Source of the DNA: CAYNVS01 sp964400725
GTDB lineage: Bacteria > Myxococcota_A > SURF-8 > CAYNVS01
Direction of reading: 5' to 3'
Assembly: GCA_964400725.1 (NCBI GenBank)
Contig: CAYNVS010000010.1
Coordinates: 35,513-99,512, forward strand
DNA: 64,000 nt
A program made the position numbers and the translations under genes. Below, piece after piece: positions 35,126 to 42,499 of this stretch. The notes beneath the pieces are model-generated. The model saw only the letters and a list, made by a program, of their open reading frames with translations, had not been told where the DNA came from and did not search any database. The number at the start of each line of letters is the position of its first letter. The stretch's first letter is position 1.

Positions 35126-36025
35126 TTACTCTGCTTCTCCGGGAAGCTCCTCGCCAAGCGCGAAGCGGGCGAAACGGACGACTTTAATTTCGTCGCCGAC
35201 GGACTTGGATACTTCCTTGACCAGCGTTTCAACGCTGCGCTGGTTTTCGGTATCCTTGAAGAATTCCTGCTTCATAAGAACGACTTCCTGATACCATTTT
35301 TGGAATTTGCCTTTTACTATGTTCTCAAGCACGTTGGCCGGTTTGCCGCTCTGCGCCGCTTGATCCATGTAAATGGCGCGTTCGCGTTCCACGACGTCGG
35401 CCGGAATGTCGGTCTCGCGCACCGCCACAGGATTCATAGCCGCGATTTGAAGCGCGAGATCGTTGGCGAGCGTCTTAATGGCTTCGTTGGCCGCGGTTTC
35501 GGTCTTGCCGAAAGAAAGCTCGACCAAAACGCCGATTTTGCCTCCGAGGTGAATATAATTGTGAATGTATCCGGCGCCCACGAGCTTGAAGAAGCAATAG
35601 CGGCGAATCTGCATGTTTTCGCCGGTCTGGGCGATAACGTTAGTAAGACCGTCTTTGACGGGACCGTGTTCGTCGAACGGCATGGCGAGAAGTTCGTCCA
35701 GCGTTGCGGGCGGATTGGCGGCGATTACGCCGACGAGCTTGTCAACATAAGCGTTGTAAATGTCGCCCCTTGCGACGAAATCGGTTTCGCAGTTCACTTC
35801 GACTACGAATCCAGCGTCGTTCTTAGCGTTGACCCACGCGACAACCTTGCCGTTCGACGCGGCGCGTCCGGCGCGTTTGGCGGCTTTGGCGATTCCCTTT
35901 TTGCGAAGCAGGTCGATGGCCGCCTCGAAGTCGCCGTTGGTTTCGGTCAATGCGTTTTTGCAATCGAGCATGCCCGCGTTGGTCGCGTCGCGTAACTTTT
36001 TAACGTCTGCGGCTGTAAAAGACAT
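35126..36025 (-). CDS. tsf: Elongation factor Ts
   Basis: A 299-residue guanine-nucleotide exchange factor for EF-Tu. The N-terminal UBA-like domain (VKKLRDATNAGMLDCKNAL) and the EF-Tu-binding motif CETDFVARGD are clear. Length is normal for the family. The start follows AGGAGG. It is the second gene of the classic rpsB-tsf operon, 60 nt after rpsB. Confidence 0.98.
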   Translation of the reverse strand: MSFTAADVKKLRDATNAGMLDCKNALTETNGDFEAAIDLLRKKGIAKAAKRAGRAASNGKVVAWVNAKNDAGFVVEVNCETDFVARGDIYNAYVDKLVGVIAANPPATLDELLAMPFDEHGPVKDGLTNVIAQTGENMQIRRYCFFKLVGAGYIHNYIHLGGKIGVLVELSFGKTETAANEAIKTLANDLALQIAAMNPVAVRETDIPADVVERERAIYMDQAAQSGKPANVLENIVKGKFQKWYQEVVLMKQEFFKDTENQRSVETLVKEVSKSVGDEIKVVRFARFALGEELPGEAE

Positions 36026-36057
36026 TCTAATCCTCCTTGTAATAATTGCCGATTCGT

Positions 36058-36076
36058 CGGCCCGCGTTGCGAGCCG
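36058..36076 (-). other. Intercistronic hairpin between rpsB and tsf
   Basis: On the minus strand CGGCTCGC pairs with GCGGGCCG around a three-base AAC loop (36076-36058), with one G-T wobble. There is no T-run after it. It may slow or partly stop transcription, or stabilise the upstream message, as in other rpsB-tsf operons. Confidence 0.4.
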
Positions 36077-36085
36077 CGATTTTAT

Positions 36086-36994
36086 CTATTGCTTGCGATA
36101 ACGTTTCTTGTCGAGCGTTTCGGCCATTTCGTCGTAACCCTTGGCCGGAGCGTCTTCCGCCGCCGCCGGAGATTCCTTTACGGGCTCCGCGTAACCTTCC
36201 GACATTCTTCTTCTGTCGTCGCGCTTGCCCAGCTTGGCCTTTTTGACCTTTACGGAGCTCGCGGCCTTAGAGTCGGCCGCCGCAGCCGCGGTTTCCTTCA
36301 TGCCGGATTCGTAAATCGCGCGTCCTTCAATGGCGGCTTCGGCCAGCTTGCTGACGAAGAGCCTGATGGAACGAACGGCGTCGTCGTTGGCCGGGATGGG
36401 ATAATCGACCGTTTCGGGGTTGCTGTTTGTGTCGCACAGCGCAACGACCGGAATGCCCAGCCTGCCCGCCTCTTCGATGGCGTTGCGGTCTTTCACCGGA
36501 TCGATGATGAAGATTATTCCCGGCAGCTTGGTCATTTTGCTGATGCCGTTGAAGTTCTTAGCCATGCGAAGGCGGAGTTTATCAAGCTTAAGGGCTTCCT
36601 TCTTGGTGCGGACGTTGTAAACGCCTTCCTCGGCCATTTTTTGCAGCTCGTTGAAGCGCTCGATGGAGTTGCGAATGGTGCGAAAATTGGTGAGCGTTCC
36701 TCCCAGCCAGCGGCTGATAACGTAGAACTGGCCGCACTTTTCGGCTTCCTCGCGGATAATGTCGTGAGACTGCTTTTTGGTGCCGACAAAAAGCACGCCG
36801 TCTCCGTTGGCCGCCGCGTCGCGCACGGCTTCGTAAGCCTTATCGAAAAGGTTTACCGTGAGTTTGAGGTTGATGATGTGAATGCCGTTTCTAGCCTCGA
36901 AAATGTAAGGTTTCATTTTCGGGTGCCAGCGTTCGGTCTGATGACCAAAATGGGCGCCGGCTTCGAGCATGTCGTGAATGGAAATAACCGCCAT
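36086..36994 (-). CDS. rpsB: Ribosomal protein uS2
   Basis: A 302-residue small-subunit ribosomal protein. It opens with the family start ISIHDMLEAGAHFGHQT and has FVGTKKQ, RWLGGTLTNF and PGIIFIIDP. It is longer than the usual 230-260 residues: about 60 extra C-terminal residues, rich in Ala, Lys and Glu, follow the core. The start follows AGGAGG. It heads the rpsB-tsf operon. Confidence 0.98.
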   Translation of the reverse strand: MAVISIHDMLEAGAHFGHQTERWHPKMKPYIFEARNGIHIINLKLTVNLFDKAYEAVRDAAANGDGVLFVGTKKQSHDIIREEAEKCGQFYVISRWLGGTLTNFRTIRNSIERFNELQKMAEEGVYNVRTKKEALKLDKLRLRMAKNFNGISKMTKLPGIIFIIDPVKDRNAIEEAGRLGIPVVALCDTNSNPETVDYPIPANDDAVRSIRLFVSKLAEAAIEGRAIYESGMKETAAAAADSKAASSVKVKKAKLGKRDDRRRMSEGYAEPVKESPAAAEDAPAKGYDEMAETLDKKRYRKQ

Positions 36995-37070
36995 AGTATC
37001 CTCCTGAACTTGGTGTTAAAGCCTCCGCCGCGCTTTTATTTTCGCCGCAAAAGGAGCATTTATTGCGCCT

Positions 37071-37098
37071 CACACCCGCGGCGAAAACGCGGCGTGTG
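37071..37098 (-). other. Possible leader hairpin upstream of rpsB
   Basis: On the minus strand CACAC plus CCGCG pair with CGCGG plus GTGTG, with one bulged G and a short loop, between the possible promoter and rpsB. No T-run follows. Leaders of this kind can bind the ribosomal protein for autoregulation, but I cannot match it to a known rpsB leader. Confidence 0.3.
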
Positions 37099-37113
37099 TA
37101 ATAAAACTCGAAG

Positions 37114-37142
37114 TTTTTAGCATAAACGAAATTGTAAGGCAA
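37114..37142 (-). promoter_or_regulatory. Possible promoter of rpsB-tsf
   Basis: On the minus strand TTGCCT (37142-37137) and TAAAAA (37119-37114) with 17 bp between them. Both boxes match four of six bases. Confidence 0.35.
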
Positions 37143-37343
37143 ATTTATTTGCGCGCTAATACGCTAATATAAAGTAACGTGGACGGCTGAATACCTTAAT
37201 GAATGCGGGTAACATTGCGCTCTTTCTCCGCCGAACCGCTGAATCATGGAATAAATTCTTAAGCCGCGGCGTTAATTTATTAAGGCCCAGGCGAAATCGG
37301 AACGCCGAAGTAATAACGTTCTTAAAGTCCGCCGCAGCTCAAT
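37143..37343. other. Intergenic stretch without a recognisable gene
   Basis: Divergent gap between rpsB (minus) and the operon at 37456. One short open frame (37199-37384) has no ribosome binding site and no recognisable product. Nothing else is seen before the palindromes that begin at 37344. Confidence 0.5.
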
Positions 37344-37358
37344 ATTTGAATTTCAAAT
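37344..37358. repeat. Palindrome ATTTGAA-T-TTCAAAT
   Basis: A perfect 7-bp inverted repeat around one central T, upstream of the promoter at 37381. A candidate operator. Confidence 0.5.
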
Positions 37359-37363
37359 TGAGA

Positions 37364-37397
37364 GAAAGGAATAAAAAGACTTGATAATATTCCTTTC
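37364..37397. repeat. Inverted repeat flanking the -35 box of the 37456 operon
   Basis: GAAAGGAATA at 37364-37373 and its exact complement TATTCCTTTC at 37388-37397 stand on both sides of the putative -35 box. The 10-bp arms with 14 bp between them fit a dimeric regulator site. Confidence 0.55.
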
Positions 37398-37409
37398 GTC
37401 TGCTAAAAG
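37381..37409 (+). promoter_or_regulatory. Possible promoter of the 37456-41810 operon
   Basis: TTGATA at 37381-37386 and TAAAAG at 37404-37409 with 17 bp between them, about 45 nt before the start codon. Confidence 0.4.
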
Positions 37410-37455
37410 ATTTGGGCTGAATTAAGTTTAATTTTGCCTTAACGAGGTCAACGCC

Positions 37456-38889
37456 ATGAAAGTATTAAAGATTGCTTTGCTCGCGCTCCTTCTTTGCGCG
37501 TTCGCCGCGCCGTCGATTGCGCCAAACGCTTTCGCTAAATCCAAAAGCTATGACGACGAAGAGGAGATAGCGGTCTTGCTGGTGTCGCCGGTATTCAAAG
37601 GAAGCTTCAAGGAAGACGACGAAGATGAAATCAACCAAAACTTTTACAACGCTTTGCGCAAACGCGAAGGTTACGAAATTTATACTTACAAATCGCTGAA
37701 AGACATAATCGACTCAAGCGAGAAAATTAAGGAAATCAAAAAGTGCGAGACGAAAGGGAAATGCCTGGTCGCAGCCGCCAAAGGAACCGGACTTAAATTC
37801 GTCGTCTCCGGCATGTTCACGCTGACCGACGAAGACAGCGTTGCGGTAAAAATGGTGGTATTCGACCTTAAAAAAGGCGAAATCGTTAATAAAATAGACG
37901 AGACGTTCGACACGGTTCGCGAATCCCGCAGCAAGAAAAATCTAGGCTCTCTTTGCAAACTCCTTCTCCCAGACCCAGAAGAGCTCAGCGCGTCAAAAGA
38001 AGAAGAAGAGGAAACTCCCAAAGCCAAGGCGAAAGATAAAAAGAAGGCGGCGGAAGAAGACGAAGAAGAAACTCCCAAGAAAAAGGCCAAAGAAAAGAAA
38101 AAGACCGCCGAAGAGGACGAAGAAGAACCCGCGCCAAAGAAAAAAGCCAAGAAAGCCTCGGACGACGAAGATGAGAACGTTGACGTTTCTACAGGTCCAA
38201 AGGCCAACGCCAAAGTTAAGCCGAACGTCGCTCCAGGTCCCAAGCGCTACACTCCGGAACAGGTTAAAAACGAAGTGCGCGAATCGTTGAAGCTGGCTAT
38301 TTCCGGAAGACCGGACGACGCGATTGCGCGACTCAACAAAATGAAATCGGGAATGCGCTGCGAATGCAACGAAGACGCCCGCGTGTCGGACTGCTTGAAC
38401 TGGCTTCAAGAACTCGTGGCCGCCGAAGAAAACGTCAAGACCGGAACCGAAAAGAAAAGCCCGAAAATACTGCTTGCGGCGGCCGAGAAAATCGAATCCA
38501 TCCTCGCCGCTCTGGACGCCGAAATCCTCAACCTCAAACTTCAAGGGAAAATGGCTACGAGAGCCGACCTTAAAATGGCGCGCGCCGAAGGGTTTTACCT
38601 TAAAGGAAACATGGAAGAAGATAAAGAAGATTTCCTCGAAGCGGTCGAATCTTGGAAAAAGGCTCTCGAATATTATCCGGCGCACAAAGAGGCCGCGGCC
38701 AAACTGAAGGATTTATCGCCGATGTGCAAACGCCTTTTGGCCAAAGTAAAGACTATGATGACCTACGACGCCGAAGGCGCGAAGAAGAAGCTCGATATGG
38801 TCTTTAAACTTGTTAAAGACGAAAACGATCCAATTCATCAGCAGGCTTTGGAACTTAAACAGGAAATTGAGGACTACGAGTCCGAATAA
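37456..38889 (+). CDS. Exported TolB/CsgG-like protein with Lys/Glu-rich linker and TPR-like C-terminus
   Basis: A 477-residue protein with a signal peptide (cleavage near NAFA, about residue 27). Residues 35-175 resemble the TolB/CsgG-like N-terminal domain often found in Myxococcota: a strand (EEIAVLLVSPVF), a helix, then KCLVAAAKGTGLKFVVSGMF and strands VAVKMVVFDL. Residues about 180-260 are a charged low-complexity linker of Lys/Glu blocks with repeated EEEETPK-type units. The C-terminal 210 residues are helical, with a TPR-like piece ALEYYPAHKEAAAKLKDL. It is the first gene of a four-gene transcript and probably works in the periplasm. The function is unknown; binding of peptidoglycan, lipoprotein or protein partners is a guess from the architecture. 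Confidence 0.75.
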   Translation: MKVLKIALLALLLCAFAAPSIAPNAFAKSKSYDDEEEIAVLLVSPVFKGSFKEDDEDEINQNFYNALRKREGYEIYTYKSLKDIIDSSEKIKEIKKCETKGKCLVAAAKGTGLKFVVSGMFTLTDEDSVAVKMVVFDLKKGEIVNKIDETFDTVRESRSKKNLGSLCKLLLPDPEELSASKEEEEETPKAKAKDKKKAAEEDEEETPKKKAKEKKKTAEEDEEEPAPKKKAKKASDDEDENVDVSTGPKANAKVKPNVAPGPKRYTPEQVKNEVRESLKLAISGRPDDAIARLNKMKSGMRCECNEDARVSDCLNWLQELVAAEENVKTGTEKKSPKILLAAAEKIESILAALDAEILNLKLQGKMATRADLKMARAEGFYLKGNMEEDKEDFLEAVESWKKALEYYPAHKEAAAKLKDLSPMCKRLLAKVKTMMTYDAEGAKKKLDMVFKLVKDENDPIHQQALELKQEIEDYESE

Positions 38890-38904
38890 ATCGGTTGGTC
38901 GGAT

Positions 38905-40941
38905 ATGATTAACTTAAAAAATACGGCGGCGAGCGCTTTAAGCGTCTTGCCGCTTTTTGTTTTTTGCTCCGCCCTCTCCATTTCCTCCGCCTTTGCGAGC
39001 GACGATTCGGCGGGCGGCGTTTGCGCGCCTCTAGTCCGCGGATGCGGCGAAGCGGGCGGCAAAGTCGAATACGATTCCTTTTCCTTTGACGCATCCTCTC
39101 CGCTTTTCTTCGGAAGGGTGGAAATAAAGCCCGTTAAAAAGGCGCAGAGCGTTAAAGGGCAGCCAAAATTCGACGCGACGGCATGGATAAAGAGAATTCT
39201 CGAAAAAAATATACGCAAAGGCGGCGGCTTTTCGGCGGTCAACATCGAAGGAACGATTGAAACGTTCGACGATCGTTTCTCCATTTCCGCGGGCGCAAAG
39301 CTGGACGGCACGGAATCTCCCGCGTCGTCGTCCAACGTAGATTTTCCGCTGTGCGGAGACGTTACGGGAGCGCTTTACGAAATAGTCAACGACGCGTTTA
39401 AAGCGTTCGGGCGCGCGCGGATGCAACGAGACGAGAAGTTCGAAGTCGATTTCTATTATATGAGCCGCATCGACCGCGCGCTCGCGCTGTTGGCCAAAAT
39501 TCTTGAATTAAAACCGGACGATGACGGAAAAGCGTCCGCAGAAAAGAGCAAGGCGGGATTCGACGCAACGGCGGCGGCGCTTGCGCTTGAGCTTGCGGCT
39601 CTAGACGAACTAAACCCCAAAGCCGCCTCTTTGTGGCTTAACGACAAAGCGTTCGAGCCGCTGTTCGGAGATAAAATAAAAACCGTTCCGTCCGTCGCGG
39701 CGCTCGCCTTTTGGATTAAAGGCGACTTCGACTCCGCGATATTTTACGGCGACAAAGCCTTGACCGCAGCCGAAAAGAACGCGGGCAAAAAGTTCAAATG
39801 CCCCGAAGGCGAAGAATTCGCGTGCGCCGCATCGGAAGGAGTATTCGCGGCTTACTACGAAACGCTTCTTTGCGCGCTCGCGGACTCAACGCACAAAACA
39901 AACAAAACGCCTCAGCACGACGCTTATTTTAAGAAACTAATCAAAGCGTTCCCAGAATCGGCCTGCGGCGCGTACGATTACGCCGTACGGCTTTATCCGG
40001 TAGGCAAGAAAAAAGAAGCCGCCTCCACGCTCCTTTTCGCGATGGAAAAAGGCTCGTACAATATGAGAACGATAAATCTTATGTTCGATAAAGGGCTCAT
40101 TATCGCAGACAGCAAAAAAGACCTGACGGCCAAACGCTTCCGCAAGATGGGCAATCCCTGCCTTGCCAACGATATAGAAGCCGATAAATTTCTGCAAAAT
40201 CCGGACGAACGGCAGCTCGACAGAATCGACGGACGCATATTATCGTTCGATTACAGACTGAAAGTTTACAAAAAGCTGCGCGAAAAAGGAATGGAACCGC
40301 CCGATTTTTGGAAAACCGCTTATATGGGGCCGGGCGAGAAAGAGCCGAAAAAGACCGGCGGAGACGGCGGATTTATGGACGTCGTATCAATGATGCTGGC
40401 GGCCGCAATAAAAAGCGACTCGGTTAAAAACGTTTCGCTGATATACTTCCCCAACCCGGACGTAAAAAGCCTGTCGGACTACGACGCTTTTTCCGCCGTT
40501 TTGAAGGAGCGCTTTAAAGGCGCATACCTCTTCGACGCGCACTCGGAGCAAACCATTAACCAATGCTTGGGCGGCTGCCGCTGGAAGCCTAGAAACAACG
40601 GCTACGAATTCATCCAAAGGCTTTTCGAGCACGGCCACGACGGTATAATGCCGGAAGCGGTCATAACGCTAAGTTCCGGCGACCTATCGCCGCCCGACCC
40701 CAAACGCGAAGGCGCCGATAGAACGCTCAACGTCTCAATGGAAGTTTTTTTAAAGGGCTCAGGAGCCAAGGGTTTTCTGTTTGACGCGACGGCGAAAATA
40801 AAAGCGGACGACGCGGTTTCGAGCGCGGGGAAATTCTTCTCGCCCCTCGCAATAGCTCTCATAGCGTCCGCTCTCCTGTTATTTTTAGCGGCCGTTTATC
40901 TTTTCAAGCGCTCCAAATCGCACAAAAAGGAGCCAAAATGA
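38905..40941 (+). CDS. Exported protein with a C-terminal membrane anchor, unknown function
   Basis: A 678-residue protein with a signal peptide (cleavage near SAFA), a large periplasmic part and one C-terminal membrane helix (about 645-667) followed by a basic tail (KRSKSHKKEPK). The middle has TPR-like helix pairs (AALAFWIKGDFDSAIFYGDKAL) and paired cysteines (CPEGEEFAC, CLGGC) that could form disulfides. The start at 38905 follows the previous stop by 15 nt and has a weak site. It overlaps the next gene by four bases (ATGA). I recognise no family. Confidence 0.75.
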   Translation: MINLKNTAASALSVLPLFVFCSALSISSAFASDDSAGGVCAPLVRGCGEAGGKVEYDSFSFDASSPLFFGRVEIKPVKKAQSVKGQPKFDATAWIKRILEKNIRKGGGFSAVNIEGTIETFDDRFSISAGAKLDGTESPASSSNVDFPLCGDVTGALYEIVNDAFKAFGRARMQRDEKFEVDFYYMSRIDRALALLAKILELKPDDDGKASAEKSKAGFDATAAALALELAALDELNPKAASLWLNDKAFEPLFGDKIKTVPSVAALAFWIKGDFDSAIFYGDKALTAAEKNAGKKFKCPEGEEFACAASEGVFAAYYETLLCALADSTHKTNKTPQHDAYFKKLIKAFPESACGAYDYAVRLYPVGKKKEAASTLLFAMEKGSYNMRTINLMFDKGLIIADSKKDLTAKRFRKMGNPCLANDIEADKFLQNPDERQLDRIDGRILSFDYRLKVYKKLREKGMEPPDFWKTAYMGPGEKEPKKTGGDGGFMDVVSMMLAAAIKSDSVKNVSLIYFPNPDVKSLSDYDAFSAVLKERFKGAYLFDAHSEQTINQCLGGCRWKPRNNGYEFIQRLFEHGHDGIMPEAVITLSSGDLSPPDPKREGADRTLNVSMEVFLKGSGAKGFLFDATAKIKADDAVSSAGKFFSPLAIALIASALLLFLAAVYLFKRSKSHKKEPK

Positions 40942-41249
40942 AAGAGGCGTTTTTAGCGGTCGTTGTCGTTTTGGCGGTTCTTTTGACGCTGGTATTCAGG
41001 CCGAAGAACGCGGGAAAACAGCCCGACGGCTCGATAAATACAGGTTTCGCGATAAAAAAACTAGCCTTTTTATCGCTCGCGGCGGTCTCGGCGGGGTTGA
41101 TAATGCTCGGCATAGATTATTTTCGCATTTACCCGAACGAAGCTCTGGCCAAAGCGGGTAAAATGTCGCTTACTTTCGGGCTGCTTTACGGGCTTTATAC
41201 CTTTGCCAAGTGGTCTATAATTAAAAAATTTGCGGGCGGCGGAAGATAA
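40938..41249 (+). CDS. Small membrane protein, unknown function
   Basis: A 103-residue protein with about three membrane helices (residues 4-20, 43-62 and 76-92) and short basic loops. The start overlaps the preceding stop codon (ATGA) and is preceded by AAGGAG. No family is recognised. The tight coupling suggests it acts in the same membrane complex as its neighbours. Confidence 0.75.
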   Translation: MKEAFLAVVVVLAVLLTLVFRPKNAGKQPDGSINTGFAIKKLAFLSLAAVSAGLIMLGIDYFRIYPNEALAKAGKMSLTFGLLYGLYTFAKWSIIKKFAGGGR

Positions 41250-41270
41250 ACGCAAGGAGAGCAAGACTAA

Positions 41271-41810
41271 ATGGCCGAGAACGCGGCGCAAGAACCCAAC
41301 AGGGAGGCGCTTGAAAAAATTTGGCGCCGAATCGCGGCGGCGTTTTACTGCGCGCTTATCGCATGGCTCGTAATTACAATCGTAGTTTCAATCGCGTCCA
41401 AAGTGTTCGAGCCGATAGTTCGCAGCGCGCGCGTGCCGAAAGTCCCTTTGGTGATACTGGATACGCCGGAAAAAAAGGCGGAATGCCGCGTGAAAATGAG
41501 CGGTTTTTTCGCGGAATTTAACAAACACGCCGACCTTTTCCACGTAACCAGCAAAAGCTCGCCTAAACTCGCCTACCACGAGTGGCGCTCTTGGTTTGCG
41601 CAATGGCGCGACAGCCTTTCCGATTTCGGCGCGAGATATAACTTCCTTCGAGACGGCTCAAGCGAGCCGTGCAAGGACGAAGAGCTTAAAAGCGTCTTCT
41701 TGTCGCTGGTCGATTTCGCAGACGGCTTCGACCGCACGGCGGCCGACCAATACAAACTTTACGAAGAAAATTACGAAAAACTCAAACGACAGCTTAAAAA
41801 GCCGGAATAA
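41271..41810 (+). CDS. Single-helix membrane protein, unknown function
   Basis: A 179-residue protein with one membrane helix near residues 22-45 and a periplasmic part of about 130 residues that is probably mostly helical, with two cysteines (ECRVK, EPCKDE). The start follows AAGGAG 21 nt after the previous gene. It is the last gene of the operon. No family is recognised. Confidence 0.75.
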   Translation: MAENAAQEPNREALEKIWRRIAAAFYCALIAWLVITIVVSIASKVFEPIVRSARVPKVPLVILDTPEKKAECRVKMSGFFAEFNKHADLFHVTSKSSPKLAYHEWRSWFAQWRDSLSDFGARYNFLRDGSSEPCKDEELKSVFLSLVDFADGFDRTAADQYKLYEENYEKLKRQLKKPE

Positions 41811-41946
41811 CCCCGTCCGCATGTAAATATTATCCAACCGGCTTGCAAAAATTTCATTCAAACCGGCCGTTCGTCTTGACGTCCAAAACGCCCGCAAAAA
41901 TTTACAACGATTTTAAAAAGTTGCGCAATTTACAAATAACTCATTT

Positions 41947-41962
41947 TGGCATACGCTTTGCT
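41947..41962 (+). promoter_or_regulatory. Sigma54 (-24/-12) promoter
   Basis: TGGCAT with GG at 41948-41949 and TTGCT with GC at 41960-41961: the GG and GC pairs have exactly the invariant spacing of RpoN promoters (consensus TGGCAC-N5-TTGCW). The predicted start, 12 nt after the GC, is at 41973-41974. No open gene follows on this strand. Confidence 0.6.
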
Positions 41963-41972
41963 CTTAATAAAG

Positions 41973-42074
41973 TAAGCGTCCCTCGCGGTCAGGCCGTTAT
42001 AACGAGTCAGGCGTTAAAGCGGGTAGGTCGGGGGCTCGTTGAGGGATGGGAGAGGGACGCTTTATTTCCTTTTT
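41973..42074 (+). ncRNA. Candidate sigma54-dependent structured small RNA
   Basis: About 100 nt. The 5' arm AAGCGTCCCTC (41974-41984) begins at the predicted start site and pairs perfectly with GAGGGACGCTT (42052-42062), which leads straight into TTTATTTCCTTTTT, so the closing helix doubles as an intrinsic terminator. Inside, AACGAG (42001-42006) pairs with CTCGTT (42035-42040), and the phrase GTCAGGC occurs twice. GAGGGA occurs a second time at 42041-42046, so the 5' arm has an alternative partner. It is not SRP RNA, tmRNA, 6S or a tRNA as far as I can see: the SRP GGAAGC loop and the tRNA T-loop are absent. The length, ends and lack of an open frame support an RNA; a short mobile inverted-repeat element is the main alternative. 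Confidence 0.5.
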
Positions 42075-42144
42075 AACTCCAAAATGATATTATGGCAAGA
42101 AAATCGAGGGGATAATTTAATAAATTATCTCGACTCTCATTGAT

Positions 42145-42423
42145 TTATTCCGCCTCGCCGCCTTCGGGGGCGGGCAGGCAGTAGGCGTCGTCGCCCATGC
42201 CGCCGGGGGCTTCTAAGCTCGTCCAGCAACAGCCGAATTCGCACGTCTGAATAGCGGCGCAGCTTCGGCAGTAATACATTACGCGCATGTCTTCCGCGCA
42301 CTCGACGAGCTTATCGCCGTCGCACAGTTTGCCGGTTGGTTATTCTAGTTCGCAGCTGCCCGCCTCAAACGCCGCAACGACGAACAACCCCTCTAACGCA
42401 AAAATTTTGAGTAGTTCATTTCA
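42145..42423 (-). pseudogene. Decayed Cys-rich lipoprotein fragment
   Basis: On the minus strand a 65-codon open stretch ends at TAA (42145-42147) and codes for a cysteine-rich tail with KLCDGDKLVECAED and TCEFGCCWTS. It is preceded in the same frame by an in-frame TAA (42342-42340) and, further upstream, by a hydrophobic signal-peptide-like stretch and AGSCELE, without any start codon. The composition matches the 398-residue lipoprotein just upstream on the same strand, which has CDGSTLKQC and NCDWGC in the same order. It is best read as the remnant of a tandem paralogue. Confidence 0.65.
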
Positions 42424-42460
42424 TCCATCAGCCTTAAAGGCTTACATTCCCAAAGAAGAT

Positions 42461-42489
42461 ATAAAAAAGCCTCCCCGTTAAGGGAGGCT
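42461..42489 (-). terminator. Intrinsic terminator of the Cys-rich lipoprotein gene
   Basis: AGCCTCCC (42467-42474) pairs with GGGAGGCT (42482-42489); on the minus strand a run of T residues follows (42466-42462). It lies 11 nt beyond the stop at 42500. Confidence 0.85.
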
Positions 42490-42499
42490 CTTGTTTTGC

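Noticed and set aside
37199..37384. Open frame of 61 codons upstream of the 37456 operon
   Set aside because: It has no ribosome binding site and overlaps the palindromes and -35 box.
41974..42062. Short mobile element (MITE) or integron attC site
   Set aside because: The 11-bp terminal repeats could fit a MITE, but no target duplication is visible, and the attC core pairs do not match. It is kept only as an alternative.
41973..42074. SRP RNA, tmRNA or tRNA at this place
   Set aside because: The SRP loop, the tmRNA tag frame and a tRNA T-loop are all missing; only a candidate of unknown class remains.
41843..42076. Open frame of 77 codons over the candidate small RNA
   Set aside because: It crosses the sigma54 promoter, the helix and the terminator, and has no ribosome binding site or recognisable product.
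42340..42342. In-frame TAA as a recoded or read-through codon
   Set aside because: No recoding signal is seen, the frame has no start codon, and the intact paralogue lies next to it; decay is simpler.
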